Below, piece by piece: positions 37,977 through 45,628 of a stretch of 64,000 nucleotides of DNA. The stretch comes from JAKVBH01 sp049800955. GTDB taxonomy: Bacteria; Pseudomonadota; Alphaproteobacteria; Rhodobacterales; Rhodobacteraceae. The stretch spans positions 1,922,001-1,986,000 of the forward strand of contig NZ_JBNAGA010000001.1 of NCBI RefSeq assembly GCF_049800955.1, written 5' to 3'. Under the pieces are notes generated by a model. It was not told where the DNA came from, ran no database searches, and saw only the letters and a list, made by a program, of their open reading frames with translations. A program made the translations under genes and the position numbers. The first letter of the stretch is position 1. The number at the start of each line of letters is the position of its first letter.

Positions 37977-38018
37977 GCGCGCCCCGGAACTTGCTAGATC
38001 AAGCCTTCCCGGGCGCGC
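37977..38018 (+). other. Strong hairpin after the RND operon
   Basis: GCGCGCCC pairs with GGGCGCGC, with an inner CTTG/CAAG stem. There is no T run, so it is a poor intrinsic terminator but may protect the 3' end or aid rho-dependent stopping. Confidence 0.5.
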
Positions 38019-38064
38019 GCAACCACAGTCGAATGGCCGCGCACCGCACCCCTTCTTTTGTCTG

Positions 38065-38072
38065 AAAATACC
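38065..38072. repeat. Target site duplication, left copy
   Basis: AAAATACC directly left of the element; the same 8 bases occur at 41296-41303 directly right of it. An 8-bp duplication is the length made by IS1595-family elements. The sequence is part of host repeat copy 3. Confidence 0.85.
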
Positions 38073-38097
38073 CGGCCTTATGTATCAAACGCACCAA
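38073..38097 (+). repeat. Left terminal inverted repeat
   Basis: 25 bases beginning CGGCCTTATGTATC and ending GCACCAA. Its reverse complement matches 41271-41295 except at position 4 (C versus G). Confidence 0.9.
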
Positions 38098-38141
38098 CAA
38101 TCTAGCTGAACATCTGGCCCGCGTGAATCCATAATGCTTGG

Positions 38142-38507
38142 ATGCAGGACAAGACGATAGACAATGCTTTGCTGGAGCTTCGAAAGCAAATGATCCGTGG
38201 CGATCTACAAGGTCTGGACCACGTGGAGGCCCTACTTGAAATGCGGGGCGTTCACTTGCCCCGTGTGCTGCCCCGCAAACGTAGGGACGTTGCCAAGCGC
38301 GGGCACATGACCGCGATTGTGTATCAGGCGCTCAGCGATGGCCCCAAGCGGCTGAAAGAGGTGGTTGCATGTGTGGCCGCGAAGCGACCAGAGCTAGAGC
38401 CGGACCTTGCCTATGGCTGTACGTTGCGTGTGCTGGTCAAGATGAAGGCAAAAGGGCAGGTGCAGCGCGAGGGCGTTAGGGGCGGTCTATGGCGACTGGC
38501 TAGTTAA
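38142..38507 (+). CDS. Passenger protein, probable winged-helix-like DNA-binding
   Basis: 121 residues. Residues 1-35 are helical (DNALLELRKQMIRGDLQGLD). Residues 55-120 have the spacing of a winged helix (QALSDGPKRLKEVVACVAAK then a LRVLVKMKAKGQVQREG wing). It is the leftmost gene in the element, 44 bases from the inverted repeat. I do not know its role; DNA binding at the transposon end or regulation of the transposase are possible. Confidence 0.6.
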   Translation: MQDKTIDNALLELRKQMIRGDLQGLDHVEALLEMRGVHLPRVLPRKRRDVAKRGHMTAIVYQALSDGPKRLKEVVACVAAKRPELEPDLAYGCTLRVLVKMKAKGQVQREGVRGGLWRLAS

Positions 38508-38522
38508 TGCCTGCATCTTCCG

Positions 38523-38840
38523 TTAGTCCGCAACTCTCAGCTTCTTGAGTGCGGTGCCCAGTTTTTGGTCAAGACTTGCGATTTTTCGATAAATTGCTTT
38601 TCGGTCGCCTATCAATAAGAGAACTACCCGCCCCTGAGAGAGCGGGTAGTAAATTACGCGGAAGTTGGATACCCGTGCGCGATAAAACACGGGATTGGCT
38701 TTGATCTTTTCGACTTGGAGATTGCCATCTCCTGCGCGCAATTTCTTAATTGCACCCCAAACAGTCTTTTGATCTTGCTTCGATAGTTTCTTTATCGCTT
38801 TCTCTGCCTCAGGCGAGAATATTATCTCTTTGGGGTCCAC
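38523..38840 (-). CDS. RelE/ParE-type toxin
   Basis: 105 basic residues with the RelE/ParE pattern: N-terminal helices (SPEAEKAIKKLSKQDQKTVW), then the beta-sheet core FYRARVSNFRVIYYPL and VVLLLIGDRKAIYRKI. Such toxins cleave mRNA at the ribosome or inhibit gyrase; catalytic residues here do not decide which. The antitoxin gene lies 24 bases upstream on the same strand. Confidence 0.82.
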   Translation of the reverse strand: MDPKEIIFSPEAEKAIKKLSKQDQKTVWGAIKKLRAGDGNLQVEKIKANPVFYRARVSNFRVIYYPLSQGRVVLLLIGDRKAIYRKIASLDQKLGTALKKLRVAD

Positions 38841-38864
38841 TGGTCCCTCCGCTGTTGCCTTGAA

Positions 38865-39146
38865 CTAGTCCATTTCTAGTTCCTGTTCGATCTCATCCAT
38901 GGTCTTTCCTCCCTTTTCGTAAAACTCGTTGAGAGATCTTTGCGCCGCTTCGGCTTCTAGGGCCGCTTCAATTTCCAGCAGTCGCTCAACGCGCTCTATA
39001 AACTCCATTGAGACAACCGCGACACAGCGGTCTCTCTTTTGAACCAGAATTTTCTCGCCGAAATGTGCGGCGTCGATCAGGTCAGCGAAGTTTTTTCGTG
39101 CCTCTGTTGCAGTATATGTTCTGTTGGTGCGTTCAGCTCCTTGCAT
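38865..39146 (-). CDS. Phd/YefM-type antitoxin
   Basis: 93 residues. The N-terminal half (TYTATEARKNFADLIDAAHF, then KRDRCVAVVSMEFIERVERL) is the Phd/YefM DNA-binding fold; the acidic C terminus (MDEIEQELEMD) would wrap the toxin. ATG 39146 has an AAGGA site 8 bases upstream; the upstream open frame looks non-coding. Antitoxin before toxin is the usual order for autoregulated modules. Confidence 0.82.
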   Translation of the reverse strand: MQGAERTNRTYTATEARKNFADLIDAAHFGEKILVQKRDRCVAVVSMEFIERVERLLEIEAALEAEAAQRSLNEFYEKGGKTMDEIEQELEMD

Positions 39147-39284
39147 CCTTTGTTCCTTGTTCTGGCAGCACCCCCACATTGTAGGTAGCACGGTGGATTT
39201 GTACATTTTGTACACTTTGTAGTCAATGTTCAATTTGAACGTAGTGCGCATATTGACACATACACAAATGAACAAACGGTGTAT

Positions 39285-40247
39285 TTAAGCAGAACGCTGC
39301 CAGTAACCTTTCCACTGCCGCGACACGGACGCGGCCATCGAATTGCTGACCACGACCAGCGCCAGCGTCCCGTTGTCGGTGCGACGATTGTCTTCCAGCC
39401 ATGCCGCGTGATTGGCATACTGATAAAGATACTGCGGGCTGACGTGGTGGTGCTGGCCCTGCACCATGCGGCGCAGGCGGGAAAAATAGCTTTCAACCAT
39501 GTTGGTGTGCTTGCCGTGGTCGCTGTAAATCTCGGAGTGGTTCACACGGTCAACGTGCCAGCCCATGTGCAATTCGTCCCAATGGCTGGCTTCGTCGGCT
39601 GACATGGTGGACAGGCGCGATACGTTCTCATTTGCCAGCGCTACGCCTTCGCCCTCCGCCATGCCCACGAACGGCAGGGTGCGCCCTTCACGCTCACGCA
39701 TGGCGATCACGACGCGGCGCTTGCCCGTCTGATGTCGCTTCAAGCGACGATCTTTGCGGTCCTTCTTGGCGTTCTCAGGGCGGATGTGACCGCCAAAATA
39801 CGCGCCATCAATCTCCACGTGACCCTCCAGCACTTCGCCCGTGTGGACTTCCATTGCCATCGCTTCGCGCAGCTTGTGGGCCAGCACAAAGGCTGTCTTG
39901 TACTGGCAGTCCAGATCACGGGAAAGCTGAACCATGCTCACGCCCTTTGATGCGTTCACGATGATGCAGATCGCGGCCAGCAGGTCCACAAAGTCCATCT
40001 TGCGTGAGGCAAAGATTGTGCCGGATGTGACGCTAAACTGGTGGTGACAAGCCTTGCACTTGAACTTGCGGCGCGTGGTGATCTTGTACGCCTCATCAAA
40101 TCCACAGCACGGGCAAACGGCTTCGCCACCCGTTTCAGGCCAGCGCATTTCGCAGAAAGTTTGGTACGCAGCATCTTCACCAGCTTTGTAAATCAAGCGC
40201 AAAGAAAGCGTTCGAGATGCTGCTGAAAGGAGGAAGTGCTGTGCCAT
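39285..40247 (-). CDS. IS1595 family transposase (ISXO2-like)
   Basis: 320 residues. The N-terminal zinc ribbon has CPCC and CKAC pairs (about residues 45-69), then a helical region, and the ISXO2-like catalytic domain: HVEIDGAYFGGHIRPE (first Asp), YSDHGKHTNMVESYFSRLRR (catalytic Glu region) and a basic end. The frame is intact and full length, so the protein may be active. It is read away from the regulatory repeats at 40257-40326. Confidence 0.95.
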   Translation of the reverse strand: MAQHFLLSAASRTLSLRLIYKAGEDAAYQTFCEMRWPETGGEAVCPCCGFDEAYKITTRRKFKCKACHHQFSVTSGTIFASRKMDFVDLLAAICIIVNASKGVSMVQLSRDLDCQYKTAFVLAHKLREAMAMEVHTGEVLEGHVEIDGAYFGGHIRPENAKKDRKDRRLKRHQTGKRRVVIAMREREGRTLPFVGMAEGEGVALANENVSRLSTMSADEASHWDELHMGWHVDRVNHSEIYSDHGKHTNMVESYFSRLRRMVQGQHHHVSPQYLYQYANHAAWLEDNRRTDNGTLALVVVSNSMAASVSRQWKGYWQRSA

Positions 40248-40256
40248 TGTACTCTC

Positions 40257-40326
40257 TGTGATTACTTATATCACAAATATAGTACGTATAGATCACGTTT
40301 ACAATGGCAAATATCACATTTATAGT
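40257..40326. promoter_or_regulatory. Operator-like repeats between transposase and DUF6471 genes
   Basis: Two near-identical 15-mers, TATCACAAATATAGT (40269-40283) and TATCACATTTATAGT (40312-40326), lie in the divergent promoter region. The left one is also part of a TGTGAT-N7-ATCACA dyad (40257-40275). The 43-base spacing is about four helical turns, as expected for cooperative binding by one regulator. Confidence 0.5.
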
Positions 40327-40352
40327 GCCTTTATCATCAACGGAGGCGCGTC

Positions 40353-40562
40353 ATGCCAGATCAGAGCGATTGGGAATCCAAAGCGGCAAACATCTTGAAA
40401 GCCGAATTGAAGCGGCAAGGCGTCACTTACGCCCAGCTTGCTGAGCTGATTGGGGACAAAGAGCCGAACGTGCGCAACAAGCTGTCGCGCGGAAAGTTCA
40501 GTGCTGCTTTTCTTCTTCAGTCTTTGTCGGCGATCGGTCAGACTGATCTTCGATTGCAGTAG
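40353..40562 (+). CDS. DUF6471 helix-turn-helix protein
   Basis: 69 residues. The fold resembles a short lambda-repressor-like helix-turn-helix: KAELKRQGVTYAQLAELIGD then EPNVRNKLSRGKFSAAFLL. GGAGG lies 6 bases before the ATG. Proteins of this family are often found beside transposases. It is divergent from the transposase gene and is the best candidate to bind the repeats between them. Its 3' end overlaps the convergent membrane-protein gene by 65 bases. Confidence 0.75.
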   Translation: MPDQSDWESKAANILKAELKRQGVTYAQLAELIGDKEPNVRNKLSRGKFSAAFLLQSLSAIGQTDLRLQ

Positions 40563-41211
40563 GTTCCTCGACTCCGGGATGTAGGTCTTGTGATGGCAGC
40601 GGAGATATCCAGTTGAGCCATTCAAGATGCTGCACGGCTAGAGATTCTTTTGGCTCGAAGAACAATGTGGTTCTATGGAATCGGCATCCACGAAACCTAC
40701 AATCCCTGACCAGAAAGCCGTTATAGAACTTATTATCGCCCGATAACGCTACTGCGTCCACTTTGTCCGGCCATACGTTATCTATGCCGTTTCCGACTTC
40801 TAAATACAGGTTCGCAGGCCCAACAATCTCACAATTAACAAAGGTCTTACCCATAATGACCGGGTTAGACGGCAGGACGAAGTCGTTTAAGTATATTCTT
40901 TTTGCCTCAAATACCGTCGCCAACGGGTCAATGCCGCCTGTTTCTTGCATAAACTTAGCATCATAGCGTGATCTAACTGAACGCTGCTGGCCTGTGCCGT
41001 ATATAAAAACCGCTAGCGCATAGCAAAGCAGACCACCAAAGCCAGCGACAACCCACGACAGGGGTGCATATTCACTAAACACGCCAGTTGCCTTTGTCGC
41101 CCAGGCTGGCAGTGCAAAACTCCCCGCAGGAACAAGAAGGCTCCAAATCACCGTTGCCAGTGAGAGCCGCCACTCGAAGTGCATGAAAAAATTGTTTAGC
41201 GTTCTGAACAT
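40498..41211 (-). CDS. Passenger membrane protein of unknown function
   Basis: 237 residues. Two membrane helices (about 18-37 and 55-77) are followed by a soluble domain whose middle (KTFVNCEIVGPANLYLEVG and FLVRDCRFRGCRFHRTTLFF) has the alternating pattern of a short pentapeptide-like or beta-helix fold. The C terminus is acidic. No family named with confidence. It is the gene next to the right inverted repeat; codon use is AT-richer than the host genes around it. Confidence 0.6.
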   Translation of the reverse strand: MFRTLNNFFMHFEWRLSLATVIWSLLVPAGSFALPAWATKATGVFSEYAPLSWVVAGFGGLLCYALAVFIYGTGQQRSVRSRYDAKFMQETGGIDPLATVFEAKRIYLNDFVLPSNPVIMGKTFVNCEIVGPANLYLEVGNGIDNVWPDKVDAVALSGDNKFYNGFLVRDCRFRGCRFHRTTLFFEPKESLAVQHLEWLNWISPLPSQDLHPGVEEPTAIEDQSDRSPTKTEEEKQH

Positions 41212-41270
41212 GCCAGAACCATGCCGCAGCAACGGTACGATGTGGAGTCTCAATCATACCGCACCGCCCT

Positions 41271-41295
41271 TTGGTGCGTTTGATACATAAGCCCG
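41271..41295 (-). repeat. Right terminal inverted repeat
   Basis: Reads inward as CGGGCTTATGTATC and ends GCACCAA; 24 of 25 bases match the left repeat. Confidence 0.9.
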
Positions 41296-41350
41296 AAAAT
41301 ACCTCGGGGAGTCGCAATCGCAGATTGCGGCGGGGCAGAGCCCCAAACCC
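41296..41350 (+). repeat. Hairpin repeat copy 3, right part, with target duplication
   Basis: AAAATACC (41296-41303, the right target duplication) continues as TCGGGGAG, then hairpin CGCAAT-CGCAG-ATTGCG, GGGGC-AGA-GCCCC and AAACCC. Joined to 38060-38072 it restores one copy of the host repeat family. Confidence 0.7.
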
Positions 41351-41360
41351 GCGCGCCAAA

Positions 41361-43196
41361 CTACTCGTCGTTCTGCTGACGCGCCCAGAGGCTGGCGTAG
41401 CGTCCATCTGACGCAAGCAAATCGTGATGCGTCCCGCGCTCCACGATCTCGCCCTTCTCCAGCACAACAATCTGATCCGCCTCGGCAATCGTCGACAAAC
41501 GATGCGCGATGGTCAAAACGGTCCGACCTTCCGCCGCGCGGGCCAGAGCGCCCTTGATCTCTTGCTCCGTCTCACTGTCCAGAGCTGATGTCGCTTCATC
41601 CAGCAACAGGATCGGCGGGTTCTTGAGCAGCGTGCGCGCAATGCCCACGCGTTGCTTTTCCCCCCCGGACAACTTCAGCCCTCGCTCGCCCACCGCCGTG
41701 TCATACCCCTCAGGCAAGCTGAGAATGAAATCGTGGATCTGCGCGTCTTTCGCCGCCTGCACGATGTCTTCTTCCGTCGCATTATCGCGCCCATAGGCGA
41801 TGTTATAGCGGATCGTGTCATTGAAGAGCACGGTGTCCTGCGGCACGACGCCAATGTGATCATGCAAACTCGTCTGGGTCACATCGCGGACATCCTGCTC
41901 ATCGATGCTCAGCGCTCCCTTCGTTACGTCATAGAAGCGAAAGAGCAACCGACCAATCGTCGATTTACCAGAACCAGACGGCCCCACAATGGCCACTTGC
42001 GTGCCTGCAGGCACGGTAAGATCAACGCCTTTGAGAATGGGGCGCGCCGGGTCATAGCCAAAATGCACATCCCGCAGCGTAACCTCCCCGCCTTTCACGT
42101 CCAGCGCAGGCGCATCCGGCTTGTCGGCAATCTCGGCGGGTTGATCGAGTAGGTTGAACATCTCGCCCATATCCACCAGCGCCTGCCGGATCTCGCGATA
42201 GACCGTACCGAGGAAGTTCAGCGGCATGGTCAGCTGGATCATATAGGCGTTGACCATGACGAAATCGCCCACGGTCAGGTTCCCGTTTTCCACTCCAACC
42301 GCCGCCAACACCATGACAAGCACGAGCCCCGTCGTGATGATCAGCGCCTGGCCGAAATTGAGAAAGGCCAGCGAGTAGGATGTCTTGAGCGCTGCGGCCT
42401 CATAGCCCGCCATCGCCCTGTCATAGCGCCGCGCCTCGCGCGCCTCCGCGCCGAAATACTTGACCGTCTCGAAATTCAGCAGGCTGTCGATGGCCTTCTG
42501 ATTGGCGTCCGTATCCTGATCGTTCATCTCGCGGCGCAGCTTCACGCGCCATTCAGTGACCTTGAAGGTAAACCAGACATAGAGCGCGATTGTGACGGCG
42601 ACGACCGCGAGATACCGCGCGTCAAAGAGGAAAAAGAGCACGCCTGCAACGAGCAAAAGCTCCAGCGCCAGCGGCCCAATAGAGAACAAGAGAAACCGCA
42701 GGAGGAACTCGACCCCTTTGACCCCGCGCTCAATGATGCGGCTCAAACCGCCTGTCTTGCGCGTGATGTGATACCGCATGGAAAGGCGGTGAATATGCTC
42801 AAACGTCTCCAGTGCAAGTTGCCGCAGCGCGCGTTGGGCGACGGCTGCAAAGAGCGCATCGCGCAATTGCTGAAAGCCATTCCCCATGAGCCGGGCCATG
42901 CCGTAGGCCACCGTCAGGCCCACCGCACCCAGCATCAGGTTCGTGGCCTCTCCGCCCAGAGCATCCACAGCCTGCTTGTAGAGCATCGGCATGGTGACCA
43001 TAACGATCTTGGACAAGACCAGCGCGGCCATGGCCAGCACAACTCGCAGGCGCAGATCCATACGGCCCTCGGGCCAGAGATAGGGCATCACGCGCCGGAT
43101 CGTGCGCATGCCGGAGGCGCGTTCTTCTGCGGCAATATCCGCGGCGGATTTTTCGGGAGTGTCGCTGGCTGCGGCAGAGGTATCCGTGGCTGTCAT
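41361..43196 (-). CDS. Atm1/HMT-type ABC exporter (fused permease and ATPase)
   Basis: 611 residues. A Ser/Ala-rich N terminus is followed by a six-helix transmembrane domain (about 50-330) with the family block NFETVKYFGAEAREARRYD, then the ATPase with Walker A GPSGSGKST (about 404-412), signature LSGGEKQRVGIART and Walker B ILLLDEATSALD. This is the ABCB7/Atm1 class: bacterial members export glutathione-metal or glutathione persulfide compounds and protect against heavy metals. It ends 11 bases from the host hairpin repeat. Confidence 0.92.
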   Translation of the reverse strand: MTATDTSAAASDTPEKSAADIAAEERASGMRTIRRVMPYLWPEGRMDLRLRVVLAMAALVLSKIVMVTMPMLYKQAVDALGGEATNLMLGAVGLTVAYGMARLMGNGFQQLRDALFAAVAQRALRQLALETFEHIHRLSMRYHITRKTGGLSRIIERGVKGVEFLLRFLLFSIGPLALELLLVAGVLFFLFDARYLAVVAVTIALYVWFTFKVTEWRVKLRREMNDQDTDANQKAIDSLLNFETVKYFGAEAREARRYDRAMAGYEAAALKTSYSLAFLNFGQALIITTGLVLVMVLAAVGVENGNLTVGDFVMVNAYMIQLTMPLNFLGTVYREIRQALVDMGEMFNLLDQPAEIADKPDAPALDVKGGEVTLRDVHFGYDPARPILKGVDLTVPAGTQVAIVGPSGSGKSTIGRLLFRFYDVTKGALSIDEQDVRDVTQTSLHDHIGVVPQDTVLFNDTIRYNIAYGRDNATEEDIVQAAKDAQIHDFILSLPEGYDTAVGERGLKLSGGEKQRVGIARTLLKNPPILLLDEATSALDSETEQEIKGALARAAEGRTVLTIAHRLSTIAEADQIVVLEKGEIVERGTHHDLLASDGRYASLWARQQNDE

Positions 43197-43274
43197 GCCT
43201 CAGCATTTAATCCCGCAATGGCGGAATGACCAGTCACCCGCGTCGTTTCCTGTCAGATCACCGGGAGGTTCGGC

Positions 43275-44957
43275 TTAATCCGGAATATCAAAGACCTGCC
43301 CGGGGTAGATCAAATCAGGATCGCGAATGCGGTCCCGGTTGGCCTCGAACACGCGGACATAAAGAACCCCGTCGCCATAGCGTTCGCGCGCAATGGCCCA
43401 GAGCGTATTGCCCGGCTGGACTGTCAACACCCGCGCAGGCGCTGCGCTCTCGGTATCCTGCGCAACCAGATTGGCGCGGTCTTCGCGTTTGAAAGGCGTC
43501 TCCACGCGTGATGTGACGGTGCCCTCGGCATCCACCTCATCGACGCGGAGCGTGTAGACCCCTCTATCCACTTCCGGCAGATCAATACGCCAGGAGCCAT
43601 CTTCGCGAATGCGAGACGTGGTGATCGGGGTATTGTCGAGATAGACCCGGACGAAGCCCTCCCGCGCGCGCCCTGTCAGAGCCACCTCCCCCTGATCGTC
43701 ATAGCTGATGGAATCAAGCGCAATGGAATCGGTGACTTGAGGGGCCTGGAGGACACGGACCCCTTCTGCGTCCGCCGCCAGCACTGTTGGCGAAACCGTG
43801 GTCGCAGGCGCAACAGGCACAGGTTCCACGGGCGTTTCTGGCGCCTGAACGTCTGGCGCGGTGGCCGCCACTTCGGGCGCAGGCGCGTTTGGCTCTGCTG
43901 CCTGTTCCCTGACAGCTGTGACCTCTTGCGCAGGCGTCTCACCCGGTTGGGCATCAGCAACGTCGCTGGCGGTTAATTCTGGTTCAGAACCGGAGGTAGA
44001 CAGCGATACTTCAGCTTCTGGCGCGGCAGCGACAATTGAACCGGCCTCGGCACCCGAAGTTGTGACACGCATTTGATCGTCAGCCTGCGCCGTTTCAACT
44101 GGATCAGGTGCTGTTTCTTGGACCTGCGCCACGTCGCTGCCTGTGTCGGCAGTGGTGCTCACGTCTATGGTGGGATTGTCTTGCGTCGGAGCCTCCGTCA
44201 CTGGAGGCGGCGCATCCGCAGGGGGTGTCACATCCGCGATGTCATCGGCCTCCAATACCTCATCGCCCTCGACGGGCAGCAATGCCTCTGGCTCCGAGGC
44301 GTCTTGCTCATCGCTGTCTGCTTCAGCGTCAAGCTCCGCGATTGTTTGCGATTGGGGCTCTTCAGATGATGGGTCCGGCGCAGGGACGGCAGGCGCTTCT
44401 GCGACCTGCACAATGACAGGTGCAATGATGATCGCGTCTTCGCCTTCCACCCATGCCCCCTCAACCAAATGGGCAAGGGTCATAACGCGTGGGGCATCGC
44501 TGGGCGCGACATCAAGAAAGCTCACAAATTTCCCGCCGCGATCAGCCTCAACCTGGGCCGTATCGCGTCCGTCCAATCGAATAACGATGTTTGCTCCCGG
44601 AGCACCCTGCCCCGCGACCAGGGTTTGGCCCGAAGGCTCGACGCGCACGACGTCAAAGCTTGGAGCTATTGACGCAAGAACAGTTTCAGCTTCTACTTCT
44701 GTTTCGGGGTCTGGCGTCGCCGCACTTTCCACAGCCGCGCTCGGAGCCGATGCCGCGGCATCAGACGCAGTTGTCTCCACTGCGGCGCTCTCGGCTGGTG
44801 CGCGCGTTTCCGGCTGGGCGGGTTCCGTCGTCGGAGCCTCTGCAACGGCGGGCTCACCCTGCTGAACAGCGGAAGGATCCGGTCGAAAGACAAGTGCGCC
44901 CGCCACCACAAGCGCGGTCGCGGCGGCGCCACCTGCAAGAAGAGCTGTCCGAGCCAT
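43275..44957 (-). CDS. LysM domain protein with long acidic Ala/Pro/Glu-rich region
   Basis: 560 residues. An N-terminal membrane segment (about 6-25) is followed by about 400 residues dominated by Ala, Glu, Pro, Ser and Asp, with two short Ig-like parts (VRVEPSGQTLVAGQGAPG near 115 and GEVALTGRAREGFVRVYLD near 420). The C-terminal LysM domain (VQPGNTLWAIARERYGDG to YPGQVFDIPD, about 508-560) binds peptidoglycan. ATG 44957 is set by a GGGGGAGG site. Probably an envelope-spanning linker or regulator of wall enzymes; function unproven. Confidence 0.85.
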   Translation of the reverse strand: MARTALLAGGAAATALVVAGALVFRPDPSAVQQGEPAVAEAPTTEPAQPETRAPAESAAVETTASDAAASAPSAAVESAATPDPETEVEAETVLASIAPSFDVVRVEPSGQTLVAGQGAPGANIVIRLDGRDTAQVEADRGGKFVSFLDVAPSDAPRVMTLAHLVEGAWVEGEDAIIIAPVIVQVAEAPAVPAPDPSSEEPQSQTIAELDAEADSDEQDASEPEALLPVEGDEVLEADDIADVTPPADAPPPVTEAPTQDNPTIDVSTTADTGSDVAQVQETAPDPVETAQADDQMRVTTSGAEAGSIVAAAPEAEVSLSTSGSEPELTASDVADAQPGETPAQEVTAVREQAAEPNAPAPEVAATAPDVQAPETPVEPVPVAPATTVSPTVLAADAEGVRVLQAPQVTDSIALDSISYDDQGEVALTGRAREGFVRVYLDNTPITTSRIREDGSWRIDLPEVDRGVYTLRVDEVDAEGTVTSRVETPFKREDRANLVAQDTESAAPARVLTVQPGNTLWAIARERYGDGVLYVRVFEANRDRIRDPDLIYPGQVFDIPD

Positions 44958-45064
44958 TTTGCCTCCCCCAGACCGGGCCGGAAAAAGGAGCCGCACAGCG
45001 GCCCCGTCTTGCGCGACCCTAACAACAGCGATAGGCGGGGTCAAAACCCCCGTGAGGTCTGCCC

Positions 45065-45628
45065 ATGCCCGTATTTTCAGTCTGTGTCTATTGTGGCTCA
45101 CGTGACGGCGCGCGCACCACCTATGCAGATTCTGCCGAGGCTTTGGGCCGGGGTCTTGGCGCGGCAGGATGGCGACTTGTCTATGGCGCGGGAGACGTCG
45201 GGCTCATGGGACGAGTGGCGCGCAGCGCGCAGGCCGCCGGCGCAGAGACCTTTGGCGTCATCCCGCAACATCTGGTGGACTGGGAAATCGGCAAGACCGA
45301 TCTGACCACATATGTCGTGACCGAGACAATGCATGAGCGCAAAAAGGTCATGTTGATGAATTCAGACGCCGTTGTCCTTCTGCCCGGCGGCGCCGGGTCG
45401 CTGGAGGAAGTCTTTGAGGCGCTGACCTGGGCGCAATTGGGGCTCCACAAGAAGCCGATCGTGATCCTGAATATCGACGGCTACTGGGACCCGCTTCTGG
45501 CGCTGCTGAAGCATGTGATCGATCAAGGCTTTGCCGATGCGTCGCTTCGCGGGCTGTGGTCCGTGGCCGCGAGCGTCGAAGACGCCATGGACCTGTTGCG
45601 CTCTGCTGCAAAGGCCGCCACCGAGTAA
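45065..45628 (+). CDS. LOG family protein (TIGR00730)
   Basis: 187 residues, Rossmann-like nucleotide phosphoribohydrolase. The signature is LLPGGAGSLEEVFEALTWAQLG (about residues 104-125), the PGGxGTxxE motif with Ser in place of Thr, preceded by ETMHERKKVMLMNSDA. Related enzymes hydrolyse nucleoside 5'-monophosphates, releasing cytokinin-type or other bases. The last 106 bases overlap the convergent rarD gene. Confidence 0.9.
   Translation: MPVFSVCVYCGSRDGARTTYADSAEALGRGLGAAGWRLVYGAGDVGLMGRVARSAQAAGAETFGVIPQHLVDWEIGKTDLTTYVVTETMHERKKVMLMNSDAVVLLPGGAGSLEEVFEALTWAQLGLHKKPIVILNIDGYWDPLLALLKHVIDQGFADASLRGLWSVAASVEDAMDLLRSAAKAATE

Larger units (their letters stand above)
38073..41295. mobile_element. 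IS1595-family transposable element with passenger genes (3223 bp)
   Basis: Bounded by 25-bp terminal inverted repeats (24 of 25 identical) and flanked by the 8-bp direct repeat AAAATACC. It encodes an ISXO2-like transposase plus a small winged-helix-like protein, a RelE/ParE-type toxin and its antitoxin, a DUF6471 protein and a two-helix membrane protein. It sits in the convergent gap between the RND pump and the ABC exporter, so it breaks no gene. Intact ends, intact transposase and a perfect duplication suggest a recent insertion. Confidence 0.9.
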
